Positions 6,688-15,448 are shown, numbered from the stretch's first letter. The stretch is DNA of 15,961 bases from Paraprevotella sp. (GCA_017425765.1 JAFOXE010000004.1:1-15961); one strand, 5' to 3'. Made by a program: numbers and translations. Notes: generated by a model not told the origin, from the letters alone.

Positions 6688-8199
6688 ATGACTTTCAGAA
6701 AAATTACGGCTGCCGAAGCAGCCTCGCTCATAAAAGACGGTGACACTATTGGCTTGAGCGGATTTACACCGGCAGGTACCCCAAAAAGCATCCCGGCCGA
6801 AATAGCAAAAGTAGCTGTGGCCGAACACGAAGCCGGAAGACCTTTTAAGATTAACATCATGACGGGAGCTTCAACAGGACAAAGCTGTGACGGTGACTTA
6901 TCTAATGCACAAGCTATCAACTTCCGCGCCCCATACACCACAAATGCTGATTTTCGTAAACATGTTAACAACAACGAATTGGCATACTCCGACCTTAACC
7001 TTTCAAACATCGCTACACAACTACGCCAAGGATATTTAGGCAAGGTGGATTGGGCTATCATTGAGGCTTGTGAAGTAGAATTGGTGGGCAACAAGGTTCA
7101 CATCTACTTAACTGCAGCCGGAGGTATAAGCCCCACCGTATGTAGATTGGCACAAAAAGGTATTTTAATTGAACTTAACGCCTTCCACAGCAAGAACTGC
7201 ATGGGGTTGCACGACGTATACGAAATCGAAGATCATCCGTATCGAAAACCCATTATGATTATGAAAGCTAGCGACCGCATAGGCAAGCCTTATGTAGAAG
7301 TAGATGCTGATCGAATTATGGGTATCGTAGAATGTAACATTCCTGACGAAGCACGTGCCTTCAAAGACGCCGACCCCATTACCACACAAATCGGTCAGAA
7401 TGTAGCTGATTTCTTGGTGGCCAACATGCGTAATGGTAAGATACCACCAACATTCTTGAACTTGCAGAGCGGTGTAGGAAGTGGTGCTAATGCTGTACTT
7501 GGAGCATTGGGACAATGCCCTGAGGTTCCGAACTTTAATATCTATACAGAAGTACTTCAAGATGCCCCTGTGCAGTTGATGCGCGAAGGTCGTGTCCTAT
7601 CGGCTTCTACTTGTTCGCTCACCGTAACCAACGAATGTTTACAAGGAATCTACGATGATATGTCTTTCTTCAAAGACAAACTGGTATTACGTCCTTCTGA
7701 AATCTCAAACTGTCCAGAAGTCATTGCTCGCATCGGTGTTTGTTCATTGAACACCGCCATAGAAGCCGACATCTATGGTCATGTAAATTCAACCAAAATA
7801 TGCGGTACCAAGATGATGAACGGCATCGGTGGCTCAGCAGACTTTACAAACAACGCCTACCTTAGCATCTTCACATGTGGCTCTACCACCAAGGGTGATG
7901 CCATCAGCAGCATCGTTCCATTCTGCTCACACGTTGACCATACCAGCCACTTCATTGACGCCATCATTACCGAATATGGTGTAGCTGACCTTCGCGGAAA
8001 GAGTTCTATGCAGAAGGCAGAAGAGGTTATCAAAGTTGCACATCCCGACTACCGCCCATTACTTCGCGACTATCTAAAATATGCCGAAAAATTCAAGGGA
8101 CACACTCACCATTGCCTATCAGCTGCTTTTGCCATGCACGATACATTCTTGCGTAAAGGCGATATGCGCTTGACCGACTTGGCTGAGTATATTAAATAG
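6688..8199 (+). CDS. Acetyl-CoA hydrolase/transferase family protein, probable succinate:acetate-type CoA transferase
   Basis: This class I CoA transferase most likely moves CoA between succinate and acetate (or propionate), a step in the succinate/propionate/acetate fermentation of Bacteroidales. The 503 residues match the Cat1/AarC family in length and sequence. NIYTEVLQD at 284-292 holds the probable catalytic glutamate at 288, which would form the glutamyl-CoA thioester. Upstream is the glycine-rich QSGVGSGANAVLGALG stretch (260-275), and NGIGGSADF at 378-386 is the second conserved CoA-site motif. The gene stands alone between its own promoter and a strong terminator. The acid pair used cannot be fixed from sequence; a hydrolase activity is possible by annotation but less likely. 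Confidence 0.92.
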   Translation: MTFRKITAAEAASLIKDGDTIGLSGFTPAGTPKSIPAEIAKVAVAEHEAGRPFKINIMTGASTGQSCDGDLSNAQAINFRAPYTTNADFRKHVNNNELAYSDLNLSNIATQLRQGYLGKVDWAIIEACEVELVGNKVHIYLTAAGGISPTVCRLAQKGILIELNAFHSKNCMGLHDVYEIEDHPYRKPIMIMKASDRIGKPYVEVDADRIMGIVECNIPDEARAFKDADPITTQIGQNVADFLVANMRNGKIPPTFLNLQSGVGSGANAVLGALGQCPEVPNFNIYTEVLQDAPVQLMREGRVLSASTCSLTVTNECLQGIYDDMSFFKDKLVLRPSEISNCPEVIARIGVCSLNTAIEADIYGHVNSTKICGTKMMNGIGGSADFTNNAYLSIFTCGSTTKGDAISSIVPFCSHVDHTSHFIDAIITEYGVADLRGKSSMQKAEEVIKVAHPDYRPLLRDYLKYAEKFKGHTHHCLSAAFAMHDTFLRKGDMRLTDLAEYIK

Positions 8200-8220
8200 A
8201 AACTCTGAGATAAAACATCA

Positions 8221-8262
8221 AAGTACGTCTTATATCAATACAATATAGGACGTACTTTTTTT
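8221..8262 (+). terminator. Rho-independent terminator after the CoA-transferase gene
   Basis: AAGTACGTC (8221-8229) pairs with GACGTACTT (8249-8257). The pairing continues inward through one U.G and five A-U pairs to a 15-bp stem with the 7-base loop CAATACA, and a run of seven T ends at 8262. It starts 21 bases after the stop codon. Confidence 0.93.
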
Positions 8263-8355
8263 GTTAACCCAGTCACGATTGATCCCTATTATGCTAAAAA
8301 AATTAAAAAAACAAACACAAACACACGACACACCAAGCAGAGAACAAATTAAATG

Positions 8356-8363
8356 TATCTTTG
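8356..8363 (+). promoter_or_regulatory. GH84 gene promoter, -7 element TATCTTTG
   Basis: A perfect TAnnTTTG box predicts transcription from about 8370 and a 35-base leader. The upstream 60 bases are A- and C-rich with no TTG at the normal -33 distance, so an activator or a weak -33 contact may be involved. No operator repeat was recognised. Confidence 0.7.
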
Positions 8364-8404
8364 TAATTAGTACATAATTAACCCATCTAAAACCATATAG
8401 TTTT

Positions 8405-11317
8405 ATGAAAAAGATTCATTTATTATCTATCCTAACCTTCCTAAGTTTTTGGTGTGGAGCAGTAATGGCACAAACCATTACTATTTCTCCCCTTCCTCAA
8501 AATATTACATGGGGAGATAAAGCATTCAACAACAACACGGCCTACACCCTTGTGGGCGAACAAGAAGCTGATTCCGATGCCACATCAACCCTTAAGAAGA
8601 ACATCCAAATCGACAATAGAGCCGAAGTACAAATTATCATCGGCGAGCAGGGTGATGCTGCAATTTCTGAATACGAATCATTAATACCTTCTAAATCTGA
8701 AGGTTACTATTTGAGTATCACACCCCAAAAGGTTGTAATTGCCGGTAAAGACGGAAACGGAACATTTTACGGAGTGCAAACGTTCTTGCAAATCATCTCA
8801 CAGCCGGAAGTAATGAGTGTCACGATAACCGACTATCCTGATGTTGCCGACCGCGGTGTGGTAGAAGGTTTTTATGGCAACCCATGGTCGCACACTGACC
8901 GCCTCAGACAATTCGATTTTTATGGCCAAAACAAGATGAATGTATACATCTATGGCCCAAAAGACGACCCATACCACCGAGCACGTTGGCGTGAAAACTA
9001 CCCCACTCAAGAGGCTGAAAAACTCAAAGAATTGGTACAAGCTGCACACCAAAATAAAGTGCAATTTGTATGGGCCATCCACCCAGGTAACGACATCAAA
9101 TGGAACCACACCGACAGCCTAAATATTGTAAAGAAATTGAACGTAATGTACGACCTCGGTGTGCGTACCTTTGCTGTATTCTTTGACGACATCGGCGGTG
9201 AAGGTACAAGTGGTATCAAGCAAGCACAACTAATGAACTACATCAATGCAGAGTTTGTTAAAAAACACAACGATGTATCCCCTCTAATCCTATGTCCCAC
9301 TCAATATAACCGTGGCTGGACCAGTGGTGACTACCTGACCACACTAGGAACAAAAATGGACGTTGACGTTCGCATTATGTGGACCGGAAACAGCGTGGTG
9401 GACATGATAAACAAGTGGGATATGGACTGGATTAACCAACAGATTAGCCGTAAAGCCTATATTTGGTTGAATTATCCTGTAAATGACTATTGCATTGATC
9501 ACATGTTAATGGGACCGACCTATGGAAATGACACCAACATCGCCTCACAACTTAGTGGATTTACCAGCAACCCTATGGAGTACGCCGAAGCCTCAAAAGT
9601 TTCGCTCTATAGCATTGCTGACTACACCTGGAATATGACCGATTACGATGCCAATGCTTCGTGGCTACGCTCTATCAAGTACCTGATGCCCGAAAACGAA
9701 AAAGCCTTTTACATCTTCTGCGAAAACAACATTGACCTTGGTCCCACCGGACACGGTTTGCGTCGTGACAACGAGTCGGCCACCTTTGCAGCAGCTGCCA
9801 ACATATTCAACGAAGCAATGGAAAATGGATATAACGAAGAAGCAGTTGAAGCCATGACCCTACAATTCGACACTCTTGTTTGGGCTGCCAATAACTTGTT
9901 AACCAGCACTTCTGAACCCGAAATGATTGCCGAAATCACTCCGTGGGTGCAAGTTATGAAGTACATGGGACAAAGAGGTCAAAAACTGATGAAACTCTAC
10001 ACTGCTATGGCACAAGACAACAAAGAGCTGTTTGTACAAACATATCTGGAGATAACAGAATTAGAAAACGCTCAGAAAAATGTCATTGCCCGAAATTTTG
10101 AAGGCTCCATCAAGAAGCCAAATCCCACCGTTGGCGATAATGTCATCAATCCATTCTTGAAGAAACATTTAAATACACTTGTTCGTGAATACAAGCAAAA
10201 ATACAATTATCGTCTAGACATCTTCCCGGCCTTGATTTTAGAAGAAGGTCGTTACTACATTAAGTATAACGGAAAATATCTTACCAACAAGAACGCCAAC
10301 CCCGACAAAACCGGTGATTACCCTGTGTTCCAAAGCGAGATAGACAACATTAATCCTCAACGTCAAGAGTGGACAATCTCTATAGACCCCGACACTGAGC
10401 GCTACAAGATTACCAACGCACAAGATAGCCGTTACATAAACGAAAACGGATCATTCTGGGCTGATAAAAACATCAACCCCTACGATGCATCATGGCACAG
10501 TTATCTTTTATACCGCATGAACGGACTTTATGCCATTCAAAACGCAGGTTCGGCAGGTTCTAAATTCTGGAAATGCAACGGTACTCGTATCTCACAAGGA
10601 AGCACCGATAAAATTATGTCCCAGAACTTCATTTTTGAAATAATCCCTGTAGGCGGTACAGCATCACACCCAACCATTAAAGAAAGCGAGAGCTACTACA
10701 TTATATACAACGATCTTTTGCTAACCAACAACAATCCGAGTGGAAGTGGCGGCACACCCACCTTTACCAAACGAAGTGCTCTAAAACGAGATCAACAATT
10801 GTGGAAGTTTATTCCAGTGGAGAGCACCGGACGCTACAAACTCATCAGTGCAAAAGATGAAAGATATGTAAACGAAATCGGAAACTTTGGTGTGAATGCT
10901 TATAGCGATGATTGGAACACCTACATTTTAACCGAAATGGACGGCCAGTTTTCTATTCAGAATGCAGGAAGCGGTGGCACAAACTTCTGGGGTGTTAGCG
11001 ACAATCGCATGCAACCCGACACTCGAAAACGAGAAGAAAGCTACTTATTCAAAATCATGACCTACGACGATTATCGTACAGCCATAGACAAGACGTGGAG
11101 TGAAGAAAAAATTGGATTCACAAAAGACAGCAGCCACATTTACATCAAGAACGTAGAAAAAGTAAAGAAAATAAGTCTGCTCACTACAGACGGAAAAACT
11201 GTTCGCTCGGCAAAAAACAAAAATAGTATTAAAATCAGCGGACTTCCTCGAAATCTTTACGTATTGACAGTGGAATTGGAAGAAGGAACCCAAAACCTGA
11301 AAGTTCAATTACCTTAA
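8405..11317 (+). CDS. Secreted GH84 beta-N-acetylglucosaminidase (O-GlcNAcase/hyaluronidase-like) with lectin-like repeats
   Basis: GH84 enzymes remove terminal beta-linked N-acetylglucosamine from glycans or glycoproteins by substrate-assisted catalysis; in gut and oral Bacteroidales they are thought to act on host glycans. The 970 residues start with a signal peptide (about 1-22, cleavage after AMA). Residues 25-145 form the usual GH20b-like domain. The catalytic barrel follows from about 150, with RGVVEGFYGNPWS at 150-162 and the paired catalytic aspartates 261 and 262 in VFFDDIGGEG. WLNYPVNDY at 354-362 supplies substrate-binding residues. A helical region runs to about 605. Two tandem lectin-like repeats occupy 612-748 and 758-885. 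The last 65 residues resemble a type IX secretion sorting domain, with SGLPRNLYVLTVELEEG near the end. The gene is flanked by its own promoter and terminator. Natural substrate is unknown. Confidence 0.94.
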   Translation: MKKIHLLSILTFLSFWCGAVMAQTITISPLPQNITWGDKAFNNNTAYTLVGEQEADSDATSTLKKNIQIDNRAEVQIIIGEQGDAAISEYESLIPSKSEGYYLSITPQKVVIAGKDGNGTFYGVQTFLQIISQPEVMSVTITDYPDVADRGVVEGFYGNPWSHTDRLRQFDFYGQNKMNVYIYGPKDDPYHRARWRENYPTQEAEKLKELVQAAHQNKVQFVWAIHPGNDIKWNHTDSLNIVKKLNVMYDLGVRTFAVFFDDIGGEGTSGIKQAQLMNYINAEFVKKHNDVSPLILCPTQYNRGWTSGDYLTTLGTKMDVDVRIMWTGNSVVDMINKWDMDWINQQISRKAYIWLNYPVNDYCIDHMLMGPTYGNDTNIASQLSGFTSNPMEYAEASKVSLYSIADYTWNMTDYDANASWLRSIKYLMPENEKAFYIFCENNIDLGPTGHGLRRDNESATFAAAANIFNEAMENGYNEEAVEAMTLQFDTLVWAANNLLTSTSEPEMIAEITPWVQVMKYMGQRGQKLMKLYTAMAQDNKELFVQTYLEITELENAQKNVIARNFEGSIKKPNPTVGDNVINPFLKKHLNTLVREYKQKYNYRLDIFPALILEEGRYYIKYNGKYLTNKNANPDKTGDYPVFQSEIDNINPQRQEWTISIDPDTERYKITNAQDSRYINENGSFWADKNINPYDASWHSYLLYRMNGLYAIQNAGSAGSKFWKCNGTRISQGSTDKIMSQNFIFEIIPVGGTASHPTIKESESYYIIYNDLLLTNNNPSGSGGTPTFTKRSALKRDQQLWKFIPVESTGRYKLISAKDERYVNEIGNFGVNAYSDDWNTYILTEMDGQFSIQNAGSGGTNFWGVSDNRMQPDTRKREESYLFKIMTYDDYRTAIDKTWSEEKIGFTKDSSHIYIKNVEKVKKISLLTTDGKTVRSAKNKNSIKISGLPRNLYVLTVELEEGTQNLKVQLP
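10238..11059 (+). repeat. Tandem duplicated domain in the GH84 protein, probably two beta-trefoil (ricin-like) lectin modules
   Basis: Residues 612-748 and 758-885 of the GH84 protein align with each other throughout. Both have YYI-YN-LTN at the start, a QxW core (QEWTI and QLWKF), RYKI/RYKL, RYxNExGxF, and IQNAG followed by FW near the end. Each unit is about 130 residues, the size of one beta-trefoil, and QxW is the hallmark of ricin-type lectin folds. The duplication is seen directly; the fold and a carbohydrate-binding role are inference. The DNA copies have diverged, so the duplication is not recent. Confidence 0.75.
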
Positions 11318-11351
11318 TTTTGCGATATAAATTCGTACAAATCCCATTTAC

Positions 11352-11381
11352 AAAGGTTGCACCTCAAGTGCAACCTTTTTT
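11352..11381 (+). terminator. Rho-independent terminator after the GH84 gene
   Basis: AAAGGTTGCAC (11352-11362) pairs perfectly with GTGCAACCTTT (11368-11378) around the loop CTCAA, and a six-T run ends at 11381. It lies 34 bases past the stop codon. Confidence 0.93.
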
Positions 11382-11426
11382 CGTGTAAAACGCAAAGAGT
11401 ACAAGGGATTATATCGTAAGAATAAC

Positions 11427-11434
11427 TATATTTG
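11427..11434 (+). promoter_or_regulatory. Promoter of the aldo/keto reductase gene, -7 element TATATTTG
   Basis: This TAnnTTTG box lies between the GH84 terminator and the reductase start, predicting transcription from about 11441 and a short leader of under 30 bases. No clear -33 element is present. Confidence 0.55.
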
Positions 11435-11468
11435 TACGATTATAATTCTTTTTTCATTTGAAACGCCC

Positions 11469-12473
11469 ATGAAAGAAACCCTTTATATTGCTCATCCCGA
11501 TCGATACACCACAGGCGTGGGTTATCGCCGATGCGGACAAAGCGGCATACTACTTCCCAAAATATCGTTAGGAATGTGGCACAATTTTGGCCATACCCAC
11601 TCCGTGGAAACGGCACGTAACATTCTATTTCATGCCTTCAACAATGGTATTACTCATTTTGATTTAGCCAACAACTACGGGCCGCCTCCCGGTACGGCCG
11701 AACTATTCTTTGGTCAGATGATGAAAGGCTCCTTTGCACCTTATCGCGACGAAATGTTCATTGCCACAAAGGCCGGATACGATATGTGGGAGGGTCCTTA
11801 TGGTTCATGGGGCAGTCGCAAGCACCTCATATCCAGCTTAAACCAAAGCTTGCAACGTATGAATCTGGACTACGTGGATTTGTTCTACAGCCACCGCTAC
11901 GATCCCAATACTCCTTTAGAAGAAACCTTACAAACGTTGGTAGATATAGTGCGTTCCGGCAAAGCTCTTTATGTGGGAATTTCACGTTGGCCGCGCGAAG
12001 CTTCGGAGTTTGCCTTCCGCTATCTGCGCGAAGCCAAAGTACCCGCCCTTATCTACCAAGGTCGATTTAATCTTTTGGATCGTGCACCGGAACAAGAAGG
12101 AATTTTAGAAGCTGCTCACAAAGCCGGAAGTGGATTCATTTCCTTCTCCCCTCTAGCACAAGGATTGTTAAGCAACAGATACTTGAACGGAATTCCGGAA
12201 GGATCTCGAATGACCGAAGAACGATTCCTCAAGTCAGAAATGCTTACCCCATCCATACTCTACAAAATCAAACTATTGAACGAGTTGGCAGAGCAACGTG
12301 GCGAAACTTTAGCCGGCATGGCCTTGGCGTGGATTTTACATCATCCCGAAGTAACCTCAGTGTTGGTGGGAGTCAGTTCGCCCGAACAACTCACCCTAAA
12401 CCTAAAGGCCACTCAAGCAGCTCCGTTCAGTGTTGAAGAGTTGAAACACATCGAGCAAATCATAACTCAATAA
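11469..12473 (+). CDS. yghZ: Aldo/keto reductase, YghZ / L-glyceraldehyde-3-phosphate reductase type
   Basis: This NADPH-dependent reductase closely resembles E. coli YghZ (Gpr), which reduces L-glyceraldehyde 3-phosphate and some other aldehydes, including methylglyoxal, in the cytoplasm. The 334 residues show the N-terminal YRRCGQSGILLPKISLGMWH and the family-typical HFDLANNYGPPPG at 63-75. The catalytic tetrad is complete: Asp65, Tyr70, Lys101 in ATKAGYDMW and His142 in YSHR. The C-terminal cofactor region has FSPLAQGLLSNRYLNGIP and SVLVGVSSPEQL. The sequence tracks YghZ along its whole length. It probably forms a transcription unit with the peptidase gene 50 bases downstream, since no promoter or terminator is seen between them. 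The in vivo substrate in this organism is not deducible; detoxification of reactive aldehydes is a reasonable guess. Confidence 0.93.
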   Translation: MKETLYIAHPDRYTTGVGYRRCGQSGILLPKISLGMWHNFGHTHSVETARNILFHAFNNGITHFDLANNYGPPPGTAELFFGQMMKGSFAPYRDEMFIATKAGYDMWEGPYGSWGSRKHLISSLNQSLQRMNLDYVDLFYSHRYDPNTPLEETLQTLVDIVRSGKALYVGISRWPREASEFAFRYLREAKVPALIYQGRFNLLDRAPEQEGILEAAHKAGSGFISFSPLAQGLLSNRYLNGIPEGSRMTEERFLKSEMLTPSILYKIKLLNELAEQRGETLAGMALAWILHHPEVTSVLVGVSSPEQLTLNLKATQAAPFSVEELKHIEQIITQ

Positions 12474-12523
12474 ACAGAAACAAACACCCCACACCTTAAT
12501 ATAGAAACCCATTATATATAAAA

Positions 12524-13921
12524 ATGAATATGAAAAAAATCACTTCCCTACTAACTCTTGTATTGTGCATATTCCATGTAAATGCTCAACAAGCACTTAC
12601 CCCCGACGTGCTGAAAACACTGTCCGACTCGTTCGAAAAAACAAGTACAAACCGAGCTTTACGCAACGCCATTAGCGCCAACTCACTCCGCAGCCTTGCC
12701 CTAAATCAAGAACACACCGCAACTCCCGACACTTGGTTCAACGTGGAGGTGAACAGCTCCGGCATTACCGACCAACAAAGCAGCGGACGCTGTTGGTTGT
12801 TTACGGGCACCAACGTGATTCGTGCTCGCCTAATGGCCGATTTGGGCATCAGCAATTTTCATTTTTCACACGTATACCTATTCTTCTACGATCAATTGGA
12901 AAAAAGCAACCTCTTCCTGCAAGGTATCATTGACACTCGAAAAAAACCGATGGACGACAAGATGGTGGAATGGTTGTTCAGAAATCCATTGAGCGATGGT
13001 GGACAGTTCACCGGAATTGCCGATTTAATTCAAAAATATGGTTTGGTGCCCAAGGATGTTATGGCCGAAACCTACAACAGCGATAATACAGCAGAACTCA
13101 CTTCGCTCATGAAACGCAAACTTCGCGAATTCGGACTGTTGTTGCGCCAACAAAGTGACGAAGGCGCACCGGAAAAAACATTGGAAAAGAACAAGGTAGA
13201 GATGTTGAAAACTATCTACCGCATGTTGGTATTGGGCTTTGGAGAGCCCCCAACATCCTTTACCTGGGCTCCTAAAAAGAATGGAAAAAATCTTTCAGAA
13301 CCCAAGACCTACACCCCGCAATCGTTCTACAAAGAAGTATGCAAGGGCGAAAACATCATTGAAAACCACGTAATGTTGATGAACGACCCCTCACGCGAAT
13401 ACCACCAAGTGTACGAAATCGATTTTGATCGCCACACCTACGACGGCCACAATTGGGTGTACATAAACCTACCTATCGACGAACTGAAATCCATCGCCAT
13501 TGCTAGTTTGAAAGACAGCTGCATGATGTACTTTAGCTGTGATGTGGGCAAGCATTTGAACAAAAATAACGGTATGCTCGACCTCAAAAATTACGACTAC
13601 GAAAGTATGTTTGGCACCACCTTCGGCATGAACAAAAAACAACGCATCCAAAGCTTCGACAGCGGAAGCTCGCACGCCATGACGCTTGTAGCCGTTGACC
13701 TTGACGAAAACGGAACATCCAAAAAATGGAAAGTGGAAAACAGCTGGGGACCATCCTATGGTCACAATGGTTTCTTGATTATGACCGACGAGTGGTTCAA
13801 CGAATATATGTTTCGTGTGGTGGCTCACAAGAAATATTGCCCCAAGAAGGTGCTCGACATTCTTAAACAAAAGCCTATTCGTCTTCCGGCATGGGACCCC
13901 ATGTTTGCTAACGAAATGTAA
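12524..13921 (+). CDS. pepC: Exported C1-family cysteine peptidase (aminopeptidase C / bleomycin-hydrolase-like)
   Basis: This 465-residue papain-fold enzyme belongs to the PepC/bleomycin hydrolase group, which trims amino acids from peptide N-termini. The catalytic triad is complete: Cys90 in QSSGRCWLF, His384 in SSHAMTLVAVD and Asn406 in VENSWG. Gln84 or Gln85 just before the cysteine would supply the oxyanion-hole residue. The C-terminus LPAWDPMFANEM resembles the PWDPMGALA tail that reaches into the active site in PepC and yeast Gal6. Unlike the cytosolic models, it starts with a signal peptide (cleavage near VNA-QQ at 21-22), so it should act in the periplasm. The start could be ATG 12524 or the next ATG at 12530; both leave the signal peptide intact. 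It follows the aldo/keto reductase by 50 bases. No clear terminator follows it. Confidence 0.93.
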   Translation: MNMKKITSLLTLVLCIFHVNAQQALTPDVLKTLSDSFEKTSTNRALRNAISANSLRSLALNQEHTATPDTWFNVEVNSSGITDQQSSGRCWLFTGTNVIRARLMADLGISNFHFSHVYLFFYDQLEKSNLFLQGIIDTRKKPMDDKMVEWLFRNPLSDGGQFTGIADLIQKYGLVPKDVMAETYNSDNTAELTSLMKRKLREFGLLLRQQSDEGAPEKTLEKNKVEMLKTIYRMLVLGFGEPPTSFTWAPKKNGKNLSEPKTYTPQSFYKEVCKGENIIENHVMLMNDPSREYHQVYEIDFDRHTYDGHNWVYINLPIDELKSIAIASLKDSCMMYFSCDVGKHLNKNNGMLDLKNYDYESMFGTTFGMNKKQRIQSFDSGSSHAMTLVAVDLDENGTSKKWKVENSWGPSYGHNGFLIMTDEWFNEYMFRVVAHKKYCPKKVLDILKQKPIRLPAWDPMFANEM

Positions 13922-13938
13922 TAAAAAGTGTTATTTTC

Positions 13939-13969
13939 TTGTCAAAAAAACTCTTTCTGCATAAATTTG
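13939..13969 (+). promoter_or_regulatory. ddh promoter, TTG -33 and TAAATTTG -7
   Basis: TTG at 13939-13941 and TAAATTTG at 13962-13969 are exactly 20 bases apart, the ideal Bacteroidetes spacing. Transcription would begin near 13976, with a leader of about 29 bases. This makes ddh a separate transcription unit from the peptidase gene. Confidence 0.78.
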
Positions 13970-14004
13970 CGAAACAAACGAAAAGTTTTTAACCCAAAAA
14001 TAAG

Positions 14005-14904
14005 ATGAAAAAGATTAGAGCAGCTATTGTGGGCTATGGAAACATTGGACGCTATGCGTTGCAAGCCTTAGAATCCGCACCCGACTTTGAAGTAGCCGGT
14101 GTGGTGCGCCGTAATGGTGCAGAAAATTGCCCCGAGGAATTAACCAAATATCAAGTAGTAAAAGACATTCGCGAACTGCAAAATGTGGACGTAGCCATCA
14201 TCTCGGCTCCTACACGCAGCGTAGAGCAGTATGCTAAGGATATATTGTCGTTAGGCATCAACACCGTGGATAGCTTCGACATTCACGGACAAATCCCCGC
14301 CTTGCGAAAATCATTAAACGAGAGTGCAAAGGCCGGAAACGCCGTAGCTATTATTTCAGCCGGATGGGATCCGGGCAGCGACTCCGTGGTGCGCACCCTA
14401 CTCGAGGCCATTGCACCTAAAGGCATCACCTACACCAACTTTGGTCCGGGTATGAGCATGGGACACACCGTGGCCGTAAAAGCCATTGAGGGAGTACAAG
14501 CAGCCTTGTCCATGACCATTCCTACCGGCACAGGCATACATCGTCGCATGGTGTACATCGAAGTGAAGAAGGGATATGAGTTTGAAAAGGTGGCTGCAGC
14601 CATCAAGGCCGATCCATATTTTGTAAACGACGAAACACACGTAAAGCAAGTGGACAGCGTAGATGCGTTGCTCGACATGGGACACGGTGTAAATCTAACC
14701 CGAAAGGGTGTATCGGGTGTCACCCAAAACCAATTGTTTGAGTTCAACATGCGCATCAACAACCCGGCGCTCACCGGTCAGGTTTTGGTGTGCACCGCAC
14801 GTGCCACCATGCGTCAACAACCCGGTTGTTACACCATGATTGAGGTGCCAGTAGTAGACTTGCTACCCGGCGACCGCGACGAATGGGTTGCTCATTTGGT
14901 ATAG
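14005..14904 (+). CDS. ddh: meso-Diaminopimelate D-dehydrogenase
   Basis: This NADPH enzyme makes meso-diaminopimelate in a single step from tetrahydrodipicolinate and ammonia, serving lysine and peptidoglycan synthesis in the cytoplasm. The 299 residues start with a Rossmann motif, VGYGNIG at 9-15, and the family signature SAGWDPGSDS is present near residues 117-126, followed by a FGPGMSMGHTVAVKAIEGV-like stretch of which the GMSMGHT core is typical. It is about 20 residues shorter than the Corynebacterium glutamicum enzyme (320), as is usual for the Bacteroidetes form. It is a monocistronic gene with a consensus promoter and a very strong terminator. Bacteroidetes often also have the aminotransferase (DapL) route, so this gene need not be the only DAP source. 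Confidence 0.95.
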   Translation: MKKIRAAIVGYGNIGRYALQALESAPDFEVAGVVRRNGAENCPEELTKYQVVKDIRELQNVDVAIISAPTRSVEQYAKDILSLGINTVDSFDIHGQIPALRKSLNESAKAGNAVAIISAGWDPGSDSVVRTLLEAIAPKGITYTNFGPGMSMGHTVAVKAIEGVQAALSMTIPTGTGIHRRMVYIEVKKGYEFEKVAAAIKADPYFVNDETHVKQVDSVDALLDMGHGVNLTRKGVSGVTQNQLFEFNMRINNPALTGQVLVCTARATMRQQPGCYTMIEVPVVDLLPGDRDEWVAHLV

Positions 14905-14927
14905 CATCACCACACAACAAACATATC

Positions 14928-14973
14928 ATAAGCTGCTCACCTCGCATCGTTGAGGTGAGCAGCTTATTTTTTT
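14928..14973 (+). terminator. Rho-independent terminator after ddh
   Basis: A 16-bp perfect stem pairs ATAAGCTGCTCACCTC (14928-14943) with GAGGTGAGCAGCTTAT (14952-14967) around an 8-base loop, followed by T through 14973. It begins 23 bases after the ddh stop and is the strongest terminator in the window. Confidence 0.95.
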
Positions 14974-15240
14974 ATATCGTGCAAAGGAATGCACAAACCC
15001 TACATGCATTTACTATTATCAGAGTATTACGGGATACTCAAACCAAGAACAAAAGATTGCCAAAATACGTTGTGAATACACACATTCCATCACGTTCACA
15101 AAACACCTTCAGCAATCATTTTACATTTTTTCAACGAATAATCAGTCAACCCATACACTTTTTCCAACGAAAGAATGAACATCACGTACACTTTCACCCC
15201 CAAAACACCCCCCAAAAACACGCTCGCCTAATAGGGTATT

Positions 15241-15304
15241 ACACGAGCATGTAGATGCACATTACACGATGGTGTGTATATGCTTCACATGCTCGTGTTT
15301 TTTT
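15241..15304 (+). terminator. Orphan rho-independent terminator with a long compound stem
   Basis: ACACGAGCATGT (15241-15252) pairs perfectly with ACATGCTCGTGT (15287-15298), followed by seven T (15298-15304). The 34 bases enclosed can form a further imperfect stem, using GCA/TGC and ACAC/GTGT. The nonamer ATTACACGA occurs twice (15238-15246 and 15261-15269). No gene ends just upstream; the nearest, ddh, already has its own terminator 270 bases earlier. Confidence 0.8.
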
Positions 15305-15448
15305 ACGGAGATGAGCATATGATTTTATTAGCATTGAGAGATGAACTTGTCTGCATCATCACATCAAGATGTTTCGATTAAAATGTAAGCAAATTTAGCT
15401 GATCATAAAATTGCTTTATATTGCTTATAAAATATTAAAAACAATTAC

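Noticed and set aside
6681..7094. Minus-strand open frame of 137 codons over the start of the CoA-transferase gene
   Set aside because: It is a shadow of a conserved gene in the opposite strand with no start signals.
14398..14774. Minus-strand open frames of 95 and 114 codons inside ddh
   Set aside because: Both are antisense shadows of the conserved dehydrogenase.
14883..15254. Plus-strand open frame of 123 codons after ddh
   Set aside because: It begins inside ddh and runs straight through the 16-bp ddh terminator and into the next hairpin; codon use is unlike the neighbours and no family is recognisable.
15238..15304. Inverted and direct repeats suggestive of a mobile-element end or integration site
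   Set aside because: The inverted repeat is followed by seven T and folds as a terminator. No transposase, integrase or target-site duplication is nearby.
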